Below, piece by piece: positions 1 to 8,194 of a stretch of DNA of 42,924 nt. The notes under the pieces were generated by a model. The model ran no database searches, was not told where the DNA came from, and was given only the letters and a program-made list of their open reading frames with translations. The position numbers and the translations under genes are program-made. Every line of letters begins with the position of its first letter. Within the stretch, counting starts at the first letter, position 1. Source of the DNA: JASLBX01 sp036374175 (lineage in GTDB: Bacteria; Actinomycetota; Actinomycetes; Jiangellales; Jiangellaceae); contig DASUUH010000028.1 in NCBI GenBank assembly GCA_036374175.1, forward strand, positions 1 through 42,924. Direction: 5' to 3'.

Positions 1-409
1 GCCGGGAGAATTCGCCGTGCCGGCTCACGAGATAGTTCTCGTGGCAGCCGTACGAGGTGCCGGCCGAGTCGGTGTTGTTCTTGAACAGGTAGACATCGCC
101 GGCGATGCCTTCTTCGCGCAGCCGCTTCTCGGCGTCGACAAGCAGCCCTTCGAGCACCCGCTCACCGGCCTTGTCATGCGTGACCAGGTCGACCAGGGAG
201 TCGCACTCGGGGGTGGCGTACTCGGGATGGCTGCCGACGTCCAGGTACAGCCGCGCGCCGTTGGAAAGGAAGACGTTGCTGCTCCGGCCCCACGTCACGA
301 CCCGGCGGAACAAGTACCGAGCAACCTCGTCCGGCGACAGTCGCCGCTGGCCACGGAACGTACACGTGACGCCATACTCGTTCTCGAGCCCGAAAATGCG
401 GCGATCCAT
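1..409 (-). CDS. pafA: Pup--protein ligase PafA (partial, N-terminal part)
   Basis: PafA joins the C-terminal glutamate of Pup to lysines of target proteins using ATP, marking them for the proteasome. Only the first 136 residues are in the window; the gene runs off the left edge. It starts at an ATG 29 bp after the prcA stop, so it is the last gene seen in the proteasome operon. The N-terminus reads MDRRIFGLENEYGVTCTF, with the ATP/metal-binding glutamates expected of the glutamine-synthetase-like fold. Further on are RLSPDEVARYLFRR, NGARLYLDVGSHPEYATPE and SYGCHENY, all family hallmarks. It lacks the long insertion present near the N-terminus of the paralogue Dop, which separates the two. 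The identification is firm; the C-terminal domain cannot be assessed. Confidence 0.95.
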   Translation of the reverse strand, partial: MDRRIFGLENEYGVTCTFRGQRRLSPDEVARYLFRRVVTWGRSSNVFLSNGARLYLDVGSHPEYATPECDSLVDLVTHDKAGERVLEGLLVDAEKRLREEGIAGDVYLFKNNTDSAGTSYGCHENYLVSRHGEFSR

Positions 410-438
410 GGCACCAGCCTACGTGTAGGTGACGGTGC

Positions 439-1224
439 CTAGCTCGCAGGTGGCTCCGGCGTCGGCTCGGCCGAAGAACCGGCCCCATCGTCCGGCGCGC
501 TCGGCGCGGGCGAACCGTCGGCATGGCCGTTGCCGAGCAGATCGCGAAGGCTTGCGGGAGTGATGCGCTTGAACTTACGCCGCGGCCGGTTGCGATCGAG
601 CACTGCCACCTCGAGGGCTTCGGTGGTCAGCCGGCGCACCTCGCCGGATGCGTTGTCGCGGCCGAGGGCATCGACCGCCAGCCGGGTAGCATCGTCGAAG
701 CTCATGCCCTCACGGTAGTTCTCCGACAAGTAGCGGTTAACCAGGTCGGCCGCGCCACCCATCACCGCGTACCCGTGTTCGTCCACCACCGAACCTTCGT
801 AGGTGAGCCGGTAGATCTGGTCCTCAGCGGTGCTGTCGCCGACCTCGGCCACGGCGATCTCGACCTCGTACGGCTTAGGCTGAGTCGTGAAGATCGCGTC
901 GAGGGTCTGGGCATAGGTGTTCGCCAGCGCACGGCCGTTGACATCGGCCCGGTCGAAGGAGTAACCCCGCAGGTCGGCAAGCCGTACGCCGGCGATACGC
1001 AGGCTCTCCAGCTCTGGATAACGCCCGGCCGCGGCGAACGCGATGCGGTCATAAATCTCGCTGATCTTGTGCAGTGACCGGGACAAGTTCTCGGCCACAA
1101 ACAAGATGCCGTGCTCGTACTGCATGACGACCACGGACCGGCCGCGTGCGATGCCCTTGCGGGCGTAGTCGGCCTTGTCCTTGTAGAACTGCTCCGGCGA
1201 GACGTAACCGAACTGCATCGACAC
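439..1224 (-). CDS. prcA: Proteasome subunit alpha PrcA
   Basis: This is the alpha subunit of the actinobacterial 20S proteasome, forming the outer rings that gate the chamber and dock the Arc ATPase. The protein is 261 residues, usual for the family. The N-terminus (YVSPEQFYKDKADYARKGIARGRSVV) is the gate segment. The core carries YDRIAFAAAGRYPELESLR and YEGSVVDEHGYAVMGG. There is no catalytic threonine, as expected. The tail from about residue 230 is rich in Gly, Ser, Pro and Ala and probably disordered. A GTG at 1224 and an ATG two codons later at 1218 are both possible starts. It lies 45 bp after prcB, in the same operon. Confidence 0.96.
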   Translation of the reverse strand: MSMQFGYVSPEQFYKDKADYARKGIARGRSVVVMQYEHGILFVAENLSRSLHKISEIYDRIAFAAAGRYPELESLRIAGVRLADLRGYSFDRADVNGRALANTYAQTLDAIFTTQPKPYEVEIAVAEVGDSTAEDQIYRLTYEGSVVDEHGYAVMGGAADLVNRYLSENYREGMSFDDATRLAVDALGRDNASGEVRRLTTEALEVAVLDRNRPRRKFKRITPASLRDLLGNGHADGSPAPSAPDDGAGSSAEPTPEPPAS

Positions 1225-1269
1225 GGATGCTCAGGTCCCTTCGGCTAGTGGTGACGGATACGTGTGGAG

Positions 1270-2109
1270 TTACTCGGCAGGAGCGTACGGGCCGTCGGGG
1301 CGCTCGTAGCGGCCGGCAACGACGCGCTCCACGACCTCACCCACGGCGGCGTCGTCGAGCCGGCGGTAGCCGTCTGAATCCACCAGCGAGACGACGGGGA
1401 AGATGCGGCGCTGAAGGTCAGGCCCGCCGGTCGCAGAGTCGTCGTCAGCGGCGTCGTAGAGCGCCTGCACGCACACCGCGACGGCCTCGTCGGCCGTCAG
1501 GTCAGGCCGGTACAACTTCTTCTGAGCACCGCGCGCGAACAGCGAACCAGACCCCACCGCGTAGTACGAATGCTCTTCGTACCGCCCGCCGGTGATGTCG
1601 TACGAGAAGATTCGACCGTCGTTCTCGGCGTGGTCGTAACCCGCGAACAACGGCACCGCAGCGAGCCCCTGCATCGCCAGCGCAAGGTTGCCGCGGATCA
1701 TGTGCGAGAGCCGGTTGGCCTTGCCCTCGAGCGACAGAACGGCGCCTTCGATCTTCTCGTAGTGCTCGAGCTCGAGCTGGAACAGCCGGACGACCTCCAC
1801 CGCAAGCCCGGCCGTGCCGGCGATGCCGACGATCGAGTACTCGTCGGCCTGAAAGACCTTCTCGATGTCGCGCTGGGCGATGATGTTGCCCATGGTGGCG
1901 CGCCGATCGCCGGCCATCACGACACCGCCCGGGTACGTCACCGCCACGATGGTCGTGCCATAGGGAACGTCGGTGCTGACCACATTGCTCGGCGGCGTAC
2001 GCCGCCCAGGGAGCAACTCCGGCGCGTAGCTGGCCAGAAAGTCAGTGAACGACGATGTTCCCGGCCGCATGAAGGCAGCCGGAAGCGCGGTCGAATCCGA
2101 CAGATCCAC
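1270..2109 (-). CDS. prcB: Proteasome subunit beta PrcB
   Basis: This is the catalytic beta subunit of the 20S proteasome. The 279-residue precursor has a propeptide of about 51 residues. Autocleavage before Thr52, in GTTIVAVTYPGG, would expose the N-terminal threonine nucleophile. This is followed by GVVMAGDRRATMGN, and the family lysine lies downstream. The GTG start immediately follows the pup stop codon, and its ribosome-binding site (GGCGGAG) lies inside the last codons of pup, so translation of the two is probably coupled. Length, propeptide and motifs match actinobacterial PrcB. Confidence 0.97.
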   Translation of the reverse strand: MDLSDSTALPAAFMRPGTSSFTDFLASYAPELLPGRRTPPSNVVSTDVPYGTTIVAVTYPGGVVMAGDRRATMGNIIAQRDIEKVFQADEYSIVGIAGTAGLAVEVVRLFQLELEHYEKIEGAVLSLEGKANRLSHMIRGNLALAMQGLAAVPLFAGYDHAENDGRIFSYDITGGRYEEHSYYAVGSGSLFARGAQKKLYRPDLTADEAVAVCVQALYDAADDDSATGGPDLQRRIFPVVSLVDSDGYRRLDDAAVGEVVERVVAGRYERPDGPYAPAE

Positions 2110-2325
2110 CTATTCTCCGCCCTTCTGCACGAACCCGCGGACGAAGTCCTCCGCGTTCTCTTCGAGCACCTCGTCGATCTCGTCGAGGACTGAGTCGACA
2201 TCCTCGGCCAGTTTGTCCTGCCGCTCCTTGACGTCTTCGGAGACTTCGGCCGACTCGTTGGCTTCGACGTCTTCGTTCCGGCGCGGCTGCTTGCGCTGCT
2301 GCCCGCCGCTGGTGTCACGCGCCAT
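2110..2325 (-). CDS. pup: Prokaryotic ubiquitin-like protein Pup
   Basis: Pup is the protein tag PafA attaches to lysines and Arc recognises. The 71 residues are highly charged and apparently disordered at the N-terminus. The central part (VKERQDKLAEDVDSVLDEID) is the segment that folds into a helix on the Arc coiled coil. The conserved ENAEDFVRGFVQKGGE end closes the protein. It already ends in Gly-Gly-Glu, so Dop deamidation is not needed before ligation, unlike species encoding a terminal Gln. It sits between dop and prcB, abutting prcB. The start is an ATG preceded by GGAGGTGAG, a strong ribosome-binding site. Confidence 0.97.
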   Translation of the reverse strand: MARDTSGGQQRKQPRRNEDVEANESAEVSEDVKERQDKLAEDVDSVLDEIDEVLEENAEDFVRGFVQKGGE

Positions 2326-2496
2326 AGCTCACCTCCGAGATCACGCGCAGTCTCATGCCATGACCCTACCTATCACGACCGACGTTTCGCGGGATCGTTA
2401 TGTGCCCGGAACCGTCCGCCCTGAGCGAAGCGTCACGACATAGACCGGCCCGAGGTGATCCACGGCGAACCGGACCGGCGCGGCGGGACGGGTCGA

Positions 2497-4008
2497 TCAG
2501 CTGCCGGAGAGCTCGTGCAGCAGTTCGTCGGCCGTGCGGCAGCGATCCAGCAACAAGCCGACGTGAGACTTGGTGCCGCGCAGCGGCTCCAGGGTTGGTA
2601 CCCGCTGCAGGGCGTCGCGGCCCGGCAGGTCGAAGATGACCGAATCCCACGACGCAGCGGCCACGTGGCGTGCGTACTGGGCCAGGCACCGGCCCCGGAA
2701 GTAGGCCCTGGTGTCCTCGGGCGGCTCGTGCACTGCGCGGGCGATCTCGGCGTCGTCGACGAGCCTTTCCAGTCGGCCCATCGAAACCAGCCGGTGGTAG
2801 AGACCCTTGTTGGGCCGAACGTCGGAGTACTGCAGGTCGACAAGATGCAGTTTGGAGTGCGACCAGTCGTAGCCGTCACGCTCGCGGTACGACTCCAGCA
2901 GCGCCAGCTTGGCCACCCAGTCCAGCTGGCCGGACAGCTCCATCGGGTCACGTTCCAGCGCCGCCAGCACAGCCTCCCAGCGCTCCAGCACGTCGGCGGT
3001 GACCGGGTCGACGTCCTGCCCGTACCGGTCCTGGACGAACTTGCGGGCCTGCTCGGCGTACTCCATCTGCAACTGCACCGCGGTGAGCTTGCGGCCGTCC
3101 TTCAGGGTGATGAGGTACTCGAGGGACGGGTCGTGGGACACCTCGTGCAGTGAGGTCACCGGCCGTTCCACCGACAGGTCGACCCGCAGGAAGCCGTCCT
3201 CGATCATGGAGAGCACGAGCGCCGTCGTGCCGAGTTTCAGGTACGTCGAGATCTCCGAGAGGTTAGCGTCCCCGATGATCACGTGCAGGCGGCGGTACCG
3301 CTCTGGATCGGCGTGCGGCTCGTCGCGGGTGTTGATGATCGGCCGCTTCAAAGTCGTCTCGAGCCCTACCTCGACTTCGAAATAGTCGGCACGCTGCGAC
3401 AACTGGAATCCGTCCTTGCCGCCGTCCTGCCCGAGTCCCACCCGGCCGGCGCCACAGACGACCTGCCGCGAGACGAAGAACGGGATCAGGTGCCGGACGA
3501 TCTCCGCGAACGGTGTCGACCGGTTCATCAGGTAGTTCTCGTGGCACCCGTACGAAGCGCCTTTGTTGTCGACGTTGTTCTTGTAGAGCTGGATCGGTGC
3601 AGAGCCCGGGGTCAGCCCGGCCAGCCGGGCGGCCTCGGCCATCACCCGCTCCCCCGCCTTGTCCCACACCACGGCGTCGCGAGGGTTCGTGACCTCGGGC
3701 GAGGAGTACTCCGGGTGGGCGTGATCCACGTACAGGCGGGCGCCGTTGGTGAGAATGACGTTCGCCAGCCCGATTTCCTCGTCAGTGAGCTGGCTCGGGT
3801 CGGCGGCCTCGCGGGACAGCTCGAACCCGCGCGCGTCGCGTAGCGGGCTCTCCTCCTCGAAGTCCCACCGCGCCCGGCGGGCACGCGCCGTTGCCGAGGC
3901 GTACGCGTTGACCACCTGCGAGGAGGTCAGCATCGAGTTGGCGGCCGGGTTGCCGGGCACGGATATCCCGTACTCGGTCTCGATCCCGACGATCCGACGA
4001 GCGCTCAT
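2497..4008 (-). CDS. dop: Depupylase/Pup deamidase Dop
   Basis: Dop removes Pup from conjugates, and in species with a Gln-ending Pup it also deamidates it. The 503 residues fit the family. The N-terminus reads RRIVGIETEYGIS, with the catalytic-site glutamates. A long insertion at about residues 35-78, the Dop loop, distinguishes it from PafA. It is followed by NGARLYVDHAHPEYSSPE and SYGCHENY. Because the Pup encoded here already ends in Glu, depupylation is the likely main role. The gene lies 170 bp upstream of pup, and its ATG is at 4008. A 77-bp repeat element separates it from arc. Confidence 0.95.
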   Translation of the reverse strand: MSARRIVGIETEYGISVPGNPAANSMLTSSQVVNAYASATARARRARWDFEEESPLRDARGFELSREAADPSQLTDEEIGLANVILTNGARLYVDHAHPEYSSPEVTNPRDAVVWDKAGERVMAEAARLAGLTPGSAPIQLYKNNVDNKGASYGCHENYLMNRSTPFAEIVRHLIPFFVSRQVVCGAGRVGLGQDGGKDGFQLSQRADYFEVEVGLETTLKRPIINTRDEPHADPERYRRLHVIIGDANLSEISTYLKLGTTALVLSMIEDGFLRVDLSVERPVTSLHEVSHDPSLEYLITLKDGRKLTAVQLQMEYAEQARKFVQDRYGQDVDPVTADVLERWEAVLAALERDPMELSGQLDWVAKLALLESYRERDGYDWSHSKLHLVDLQYSDVRPNKGLYHRLVSMGRLERLVDDAEIARAVHEPPEDTRAYFRGRCLAQYARHVAAASWDSVIFDLPGRDALQRVPTLEPLRGTKSHVGLLLDRCRTADELLHELSGS

Positions 4009-4100
4009 GTCACGAGACTACGTTGAGTGGGGCGGGCAACAAGAAGTAGACCCGCTCGAGATTGTGCCGACTGAGGTCCGCTCGCAGCACGGCCCGATCC

Positions 4101-4177
4101 CACCAGGCATGGCGGTGCCGTACCAGGCGCGCGCGCATGGTACGGCACCCACCGGCATGCTGAACGTGATCGACCGG
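4101..4177 (-). repeat. 77-bp intergenic repeat element, copy A
   Basis: This segment matches 21134-21210 without gaps at about 61 of 77 positions. Three blocks are identical: the first 10 bases, the region around GTACCA and TGGTACGGCA, and TGCTGAACGTGATCGA near the end. The centre is an inverted repeat with 12-bp perfect arms (GGTGCCGTACCA and TGGTACGGCACC) around a 12-base GC-alternating loop. It lies 2 bp after the arc stop codon on the strand arc is read from, so it could act as a terminator or mRNA 3'-end structure, or be a REP/MITE-like repeat. No coding function is supported. Confidence 0.7.
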
Positions 4178-4179
4178 TG

Positions 4180-5943
4180 TTACAGGTACTGGCCGGTGTT
4201 GGCGACCGTGTCGATCGACCGGCCGGCCTCGGATCCTGTTTTGCCGGAGATAAGTGTGCGGATGAACACGATTCGCTCGCCCTTCTTGCCGGAGATCCGG
4301 GCCCAGTCGTCCGGGTTCGTCGTGTTGGGGAGGTCCTCGTTCTCTTTGAACTCGTCGAGGCACGCGGTCAACAGATGCTGAACCCGCAGGCCTTTCGCCC
4401 CGGTCTCCAGGAAGTCCTTGATCGCCATCTTCTTCGCCCGGTCGACGATGTTCTGGATCATGGCGCCGGAGTTGAAGTCGCGGAAGTACAGGACCTCCTT
4501 GTCACCGTTGGCGTACGTGACCTCGAGGAACCGGTTCTCTTCGGTCTCGGCGTACATCCGCTCGACGGCCCGCTGGATCATCTCCGCCACCGTGCGCTCG
4601 CGGTCGTCGCCGTGCTCGGAGAGGTCTTCAGGATGGAGCGGAAGATCCGTGGTGAGGTACTTGGAGAAGATGTCGCGCGCCGACTCGGCGTCCGGCCGCT
4701 CGATCTTGATCTTGACGTCGAGACGCCCCGGCCGAAGAATGGCCGGGTCGATCATGTCCTCGCGGTTGGACGCACCAATGACGATGACGTTCTCGAGCGA
4801 CTCCACGCCGTCGATCTCGGACAGCAGCTGAGGGACGATCGTGTTCTCGACGTCGGACGACACGCCCGAACCGCGGGTGCGGAACAACGAGTCCATCTCG
4901 TCGAAGAACACGATGACCGGCGTGCCTTCACTGGCCTTCTCCCGCGCCCGCTGGAACACCAGCCGGATGTGCCGTTCGGTCTCTCCGACGTACTTGTTCA
5001 GTAGTTCGGGGCCTTTGATGTTGAGGAAGTACGACTTGCCCTCACTGCCACCGGTCTTGCGGGCGACCTCCTTGGCCAGCGAATTGGCGACGGCCTTGGC
5101 GATAAGAGTCTTGCCGCACCCGGGGGGGCCGTACAGCAGCACACCCTTCGGCGGGCGTAGCTTGTGCTCGCGGAACAGGTCGGCGTGGAGGTAGGGCAAC
5201 TCGATCGCGTCGCGGATCTGGTCGATCTGCCGGGCCAGCCCGCCGATGTCGGAGTAGTCGATGTCGGGAACCTCCTCCAGGATCAGCTCCTCGACCTCGA
5301 TCTTGGGTATGCGCTCGTAGACGATGCCGGAGCGGGGCTCGAGCAGCAGCGAGTCGCCGGCTCGCATGACCGACCCCCGCAGCGGCTCGGCGATGCGCAC
5401 CACCCGCTCCTCGTCGGTATGCCCGATCACCAGGGCGCGCTCGGCGTCCATCAGCTCCTTGAGCATGACCACTTCGCCGACCCGCTCGAACTCCATGGCC
5501 CGCACCACGTTAAGGGCCTCGTTGAGCATGACTTCCTGGCCCACCTGGAGGGACTCCAGATCGACCTCGGGGCTCACGGCGACCCGCAGCTTGCGCCCAC
5601 CGGTGAACACGTCGACCGTGCCGTCCTCGTACGTGGAGAGGTACACGCCGAACCCGGCGGGCGGCTGGGCCAGCCGGTCGATCTCTTCTTTGAGCGCGAC
5701 GATCTGGTCGCGGGCTTCGCGCAGCGTGGCGGCCAGGCGGTCGTTCTGGGCGGTGACGGTGGCCAGCTGCGCCTGAGTCTCGGCGAGCCGCTCTTCGAGC
5801 ACGCGGGTGCTGCGCGGGCTATCGGCCAGCCGGCGGCGCAGGGCTGCTACCTCCTCCTCGAGGAAGGACACCTGCGCGGACGTGTCAGAATCGTCGGGCT
5901 CCGGCATACGCCGGGAACGCTCATTGCCGCCATCGTGAGACAC
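4180..5943 (-). CDS. arc: Proteasome-activating AAA+ ATPase Arc/Mpa
   Basis: This hexameric ATPase recognises pupylated proteins, unfolds them and threads them into the 20S core. The 587 residues show the expected order. A coiled coil at about 24-92 binds Pup, and tandem OB-type domains run to about 215. A single AAA+ module follows, with Walker A GPPGCGKT at 272-279 and Walker B VIVFFDEM at 343-350. The C-terminus ends GQYL, the tail that docks into PrcA pockets. The GTG start is preceded by GGGAGGTGAGGG. It is the first gene of the proteasome operon. Downstream, 170 bp containing a repeat element separate it from dop. Confidence 0.96.
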   Translation of the reverse strand: MSHDGGNERSRRMPEPDDSDTSAQVSFLEEEVAALRRRLADSPRSTRVLEERLAETQAQLATVTAQNDRLAATLREARDQIVALKEEIDRLAQPPAGFGVYLSTYEDGTVDVFTGGRKLRVAVSPEVDLESLQVGQEVMLNEALNVVRAMEFERVGEVVMLKELMDAERALVIGHTDEERVVRIAEPLRGSVMRAGDSLLLEPRSGIVYERIPKIEVEELILEEVPDIDYSDIGGLARQIDQIRDAIELPYLHADLFREHKLRPPKGVLLYGPPGCGKTLIAKAVANSLAKEVARKTGGSEGKSYFLNIKGPELLNKYVGETERHIRLVFQRAREKASEGTPVIVFFDEMDSLFRTRGSGVSSDVENTIVPQLLSEIDGVESLENVIVIGASNREDMIDPAILRPGRLDVKIKIERPDAESARDIFSKYLTTDLPLHPEDLSEHGDDRERTVAEMIQRAVERMYAETEENRFLEVTYANGDKEVLYFRDFNSGAMIQNIVDRAKKMAIKDFLETGAKGLRVQHLLTACLDEFKENEDLPNTTNPDDWARISGKKGERIVFIRTLISGKTGSEAGRSIDTVANTGQYL

Positions 5944-6127
5944 GATCCCTCACCTCCCATAGCTGCCTGTAAAGGCCTCCACGCCATGACCCTACCCGCC
6001 GGAGCCGACGGCGCCACTCCTTAGCGACGTCCAGCCGACGTGGCGCGCGTCACGCTTCTCTCACCCGCTGCCGATCACCGTTGTGTACGGGTCCACCTCA
6101 AACCGCTCGATCACTACGATCAGCAAC

Positions 6128-6988
6128 TTAAACCGGCTGCTGAGTGCCGGGAGCGGGACGCCGCCGCCGAGGCGGGGCGGTCACACCAGGGGCGAGCCGA
6201 CGCGATGTCATCAAGAAGCCGGTATGACCGATCATACGGTGATCCGGCCGTACGGCCAGCCCCTCGATGTGCCAGGTGCGCACCATCGTCTCCCACGCGG
6301 CGGGCTCAGTGAACCCGCCATGTTCGCGTACCGCCTCGACGGTGCGAGCCAGCTGGGTCGTCGTCGCGACGTAACAACACAGCACTCCCCCGGGCACCAA
6401 TGCAGAAGCCGCCGCCTCGACGCACTCCCACGGCGCGAGCATGTCCAGGATCACCCGGTCGATGTCACGCTCGTCGAGTTCTTCGGCCAGGTCACCGACC
6501 GTGAGCCGCCACGCCGGATGCGGGCCGCCGAAGAACTGCTCCACGTTGGTGGTCGCCACGGCGGCGAACTCGGGGCGCCGCTCGTAGGAGTGCACCAAGC
6601 CCTGCTCGCTCACCGCCCGCAACAGGGACATCGTGAGGGCGCCGGAGCCGACGCCTGCCTCCACCACTCGGGCTCCGGGGAACACGTCGGCCATCGCGAC
6701 GATCTGCGCGGCGTCCTTCGGGTAGATCACGGCCGCGCCTCGAGGCATGGACAACACGTAATCGGCCAGCAACGGACGCAGGGCCAGGTACGTCGTCCCG
6801 CCGGTCGAGGTGATCACCGTCCCCTCTGGCCTGCCGATCAAATCGTCGTGTGTGAACGAACCCTTATGGGTGTGGAACGACTTGCCGGGCTGCAAGGTGA
6901 TGGTGTGATGGCGGCCCTTCGGGTCGGTCAACTGCACCTGGTCGCCGGGGCGAAACGGGCCGGTACGGTTCCTCGGGTCGGTGGTCAC
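6128..6988 (-). CDS. trmI: tRNA (adenine(58)-N1)-methyltransferase TrmI
   Basis: This enzyme makes m1A58 in the T-loop of tRNA using S-adenosylmethionine. The N-terminal beta domain (about 1-85) contains FRPGDQVQLTDPKGRHH. A Rossmann methyltransferase domain follows, with motif I VVEAGVGSGAL at about 108-118 and the catalytic-site region RVILDMLAPWE. The GTG at 6988 is chosen because it begins the conserved N-terminal domain 29 bp after the M50 protease stop. The frame stays open far upstream, but that extension overlaps the protease gene. The 286 residues are normal. This gene next to arc is a conserved actinobacterial arrangement. Confidence 0.92.
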   Translation of the reverse strand: MTTDPRNRTGPFRPGDQVQLTDPKGRHHTITLQPGKSFHTHKGSFTHDDLIGRPEGTVITSTGGTTYLALRPLLADYVLSMPRGAAVIYPKDAAQIVAMADVFPGARVVEAGVGSGALTMSLLRAVSEQGLVHSYERRPEFAAVATTNVEQFFGGPHPAWRLTVGDLAEELDERDIDRVILDMLAPWECVEAAASALVPGGVLCCYVATTTQLARTVEAVREHGGFTEPAAWETMVRTWHIEGLAVRPDHRMIGHTGFLMTSRRLAPGVTAPPRRRRPAPGTQQPV

Positions 6989-7017
6989 GGCACGCCAGCG
7001 TAGAGCGGTACGCCCGG

Positions 7018-8136
7018 TCAGGACGCACTGAGGGCGTTGTCGATATCCGACGTCACGAGCACGCCGTACACCGCACCGGCGTTGTCCACGACGAGATACT
7101 CCGAGGCCGGGGTGGCCCGGACCGCGGCCACCAACTGCTCGCCCGGCAGATCGGCCGGCAGAATCATGCCGGGCCGGATCGATCGCGCCACCTGGTGCAC
7201 CGGAATCCAGGGCCGTCGATCCTCCGGGGTGGCGACGACGGCGGCTTCGCTCACCAAACCGGTCGGCTGGTTGGCCGAGTCCACCACGACGAGCGAGCGG
7301 ACGCCGGCCTCGCGCGCCTGCCGGATCGCCTCGGCGAGCGGCGTGTCGGCGGCGACCGGCGCCGCCCGGCGGGCCAGGCTTCGCACGTCGAGCTTCGGCA
7401 CCTGCCGGCGCAACCGCCCGGCCAGCAGGGCCTGGCTGGCGCCGGACCACAGCAGCATCGCGATGAGCGCAGCCCACACGATCGTGAACATGCTGGGCCG
7501 GCCGTCGGCCAGGATGAACGGGGTTACCAGGACGGCGGCGGCGAGGACCTGCCCCGCGCGGGCAGCAACGACGGTGCCGAGATGTTCGCTGCCGCTCACC
7601 TTCCAGACCAGTGCGCGCAGGATGTGTCCGCCGTCCAGCGGCAGCGCGGGCAGGAGGTTGAAGATCCCGACAATCAGATTGGCGAAGAACAGGCCCCACA
7701 GGATGTACTCCGCGACCGGCTGTTCGACCAGCTGGTACGCCACATAGGCGACACCGCCGACGGCCAGCGACACGATGGGCCCGGCCGCTGAGATGACGAT
7801 GTCGCGGCCCGGCGTCGGAGATTCACGCTCGATCTCGGTGTGACCGCCGAGGAAATGCAGCGTGATGCCGCGCACGGGTAGCCCGAACGCCCGCGACGTC
7901 AGAGCGTGACTGATCTCGTGCAGCAGCACCGAGCCGTACAGGAACACGGCGAACGCGAAGGTCACCGCGTAGACTCCGGCGCCCAGGTCAGGCAGGTTCC
8001 GTTCCGCGTTCGGCGCGAACCCCACAGTGATGACGGCTGCCACGATGAGCCAGGTCGGGCTCACGTGCACCGGAATGCCCGCCACCCGGCCGAGGGTGAA
8101 CTGCCGGCGAACCTGGCGTGACCGTCCGTTGCTCAC
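7018..8136 (-). CDS. Site-2 protease family (M50) metalloprotease with CBS pair
   Basis: This is a membrane-embedded zinc protease of the Rip/SpoIVFB group. It is 372 residues with several transmembrane segments in the first 230. Zinc ligands are visible as HEISH at 73-77 and the distal NLLPALPLDGG with Asp168. A cytoplasmic pair of CBS domains at about 250-372 may sense a nucleotide. The substrate cannot be read from the sequence; relatives cleave anti-sigma factors or other membrane proteins. The start is GTG. It lies just upstream of trmI in the same direction, and diverges from the RecB-like nuclease across a short gap. Confidence 0.9.
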   Translation of the reverse strand: MSNGRSRQVRRQFTLGRVAGIPVHVSPTWLIVAAVITVGFAPNAERNLPDLGAGVYAVTFAFAVFLYGSVLLHEISHALTSRAFGLPVRGITLHFLGGHTEIERESPTPGRDIVISAAGPIVSLAVGGVAYVAYQLVEQPVAEYILWGLFFANLIVGIFNLLPALPLDGGHILRALVWKVSGSEHLGTVVAARAGQVLAAAVLVTPFILADGRPSMFTIVWAALIAMLLWSGASQALLAGRLRRQVPKLDVRSLARRAAPVAADTPLAEAIRQAREAGVRSLVVVDSANQPTGLVSEAAVVATPEDRRPWIPVHQVARSIRPGMILPADLPGEQLVAAVRATPASEYLVVDNAGAVYGVLVTSDIDNALSAS

Positions 8137-8180
8137 CTGATCAGGCTAGTTCACCATGCACGATTGTCGGGGGTGTGCCC

Positions 8181-8186
8181 TAGAGT
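8181..8186 (+). promoter_or_regulatory. Candidate -10 box of a leaderless promoter
   Basis: TAGAGT lies 8 bases before the ATG at 8195, so transcription would begin at or next to the start codon. There is no ribosome-binding site before that ATG, in keeping with a leaderless mRNA. No convincing -35 box is seen. Confidence 0.4.
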
Positions 8187-8194
8187 CGCGGGGC

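Noticed and set aside
4101..4177. Small proteins across the two repeat copies (similar peptides ending in ...AWW)
   Set aside because: The similarity follows from the DNA repeat. No ribosome-binding site is seen, and the substitutions do not spare codon positions.
6989..7699. N-terminal extension of the TrmI frame, making a 523-residue protein
   Set aside because: The extension lies entirely within the M50 protease gene in another frame, has Arg/Gly/Pro-rich composition typical of a shadow frame, and the TrmI family starts at the GTG at 6988.
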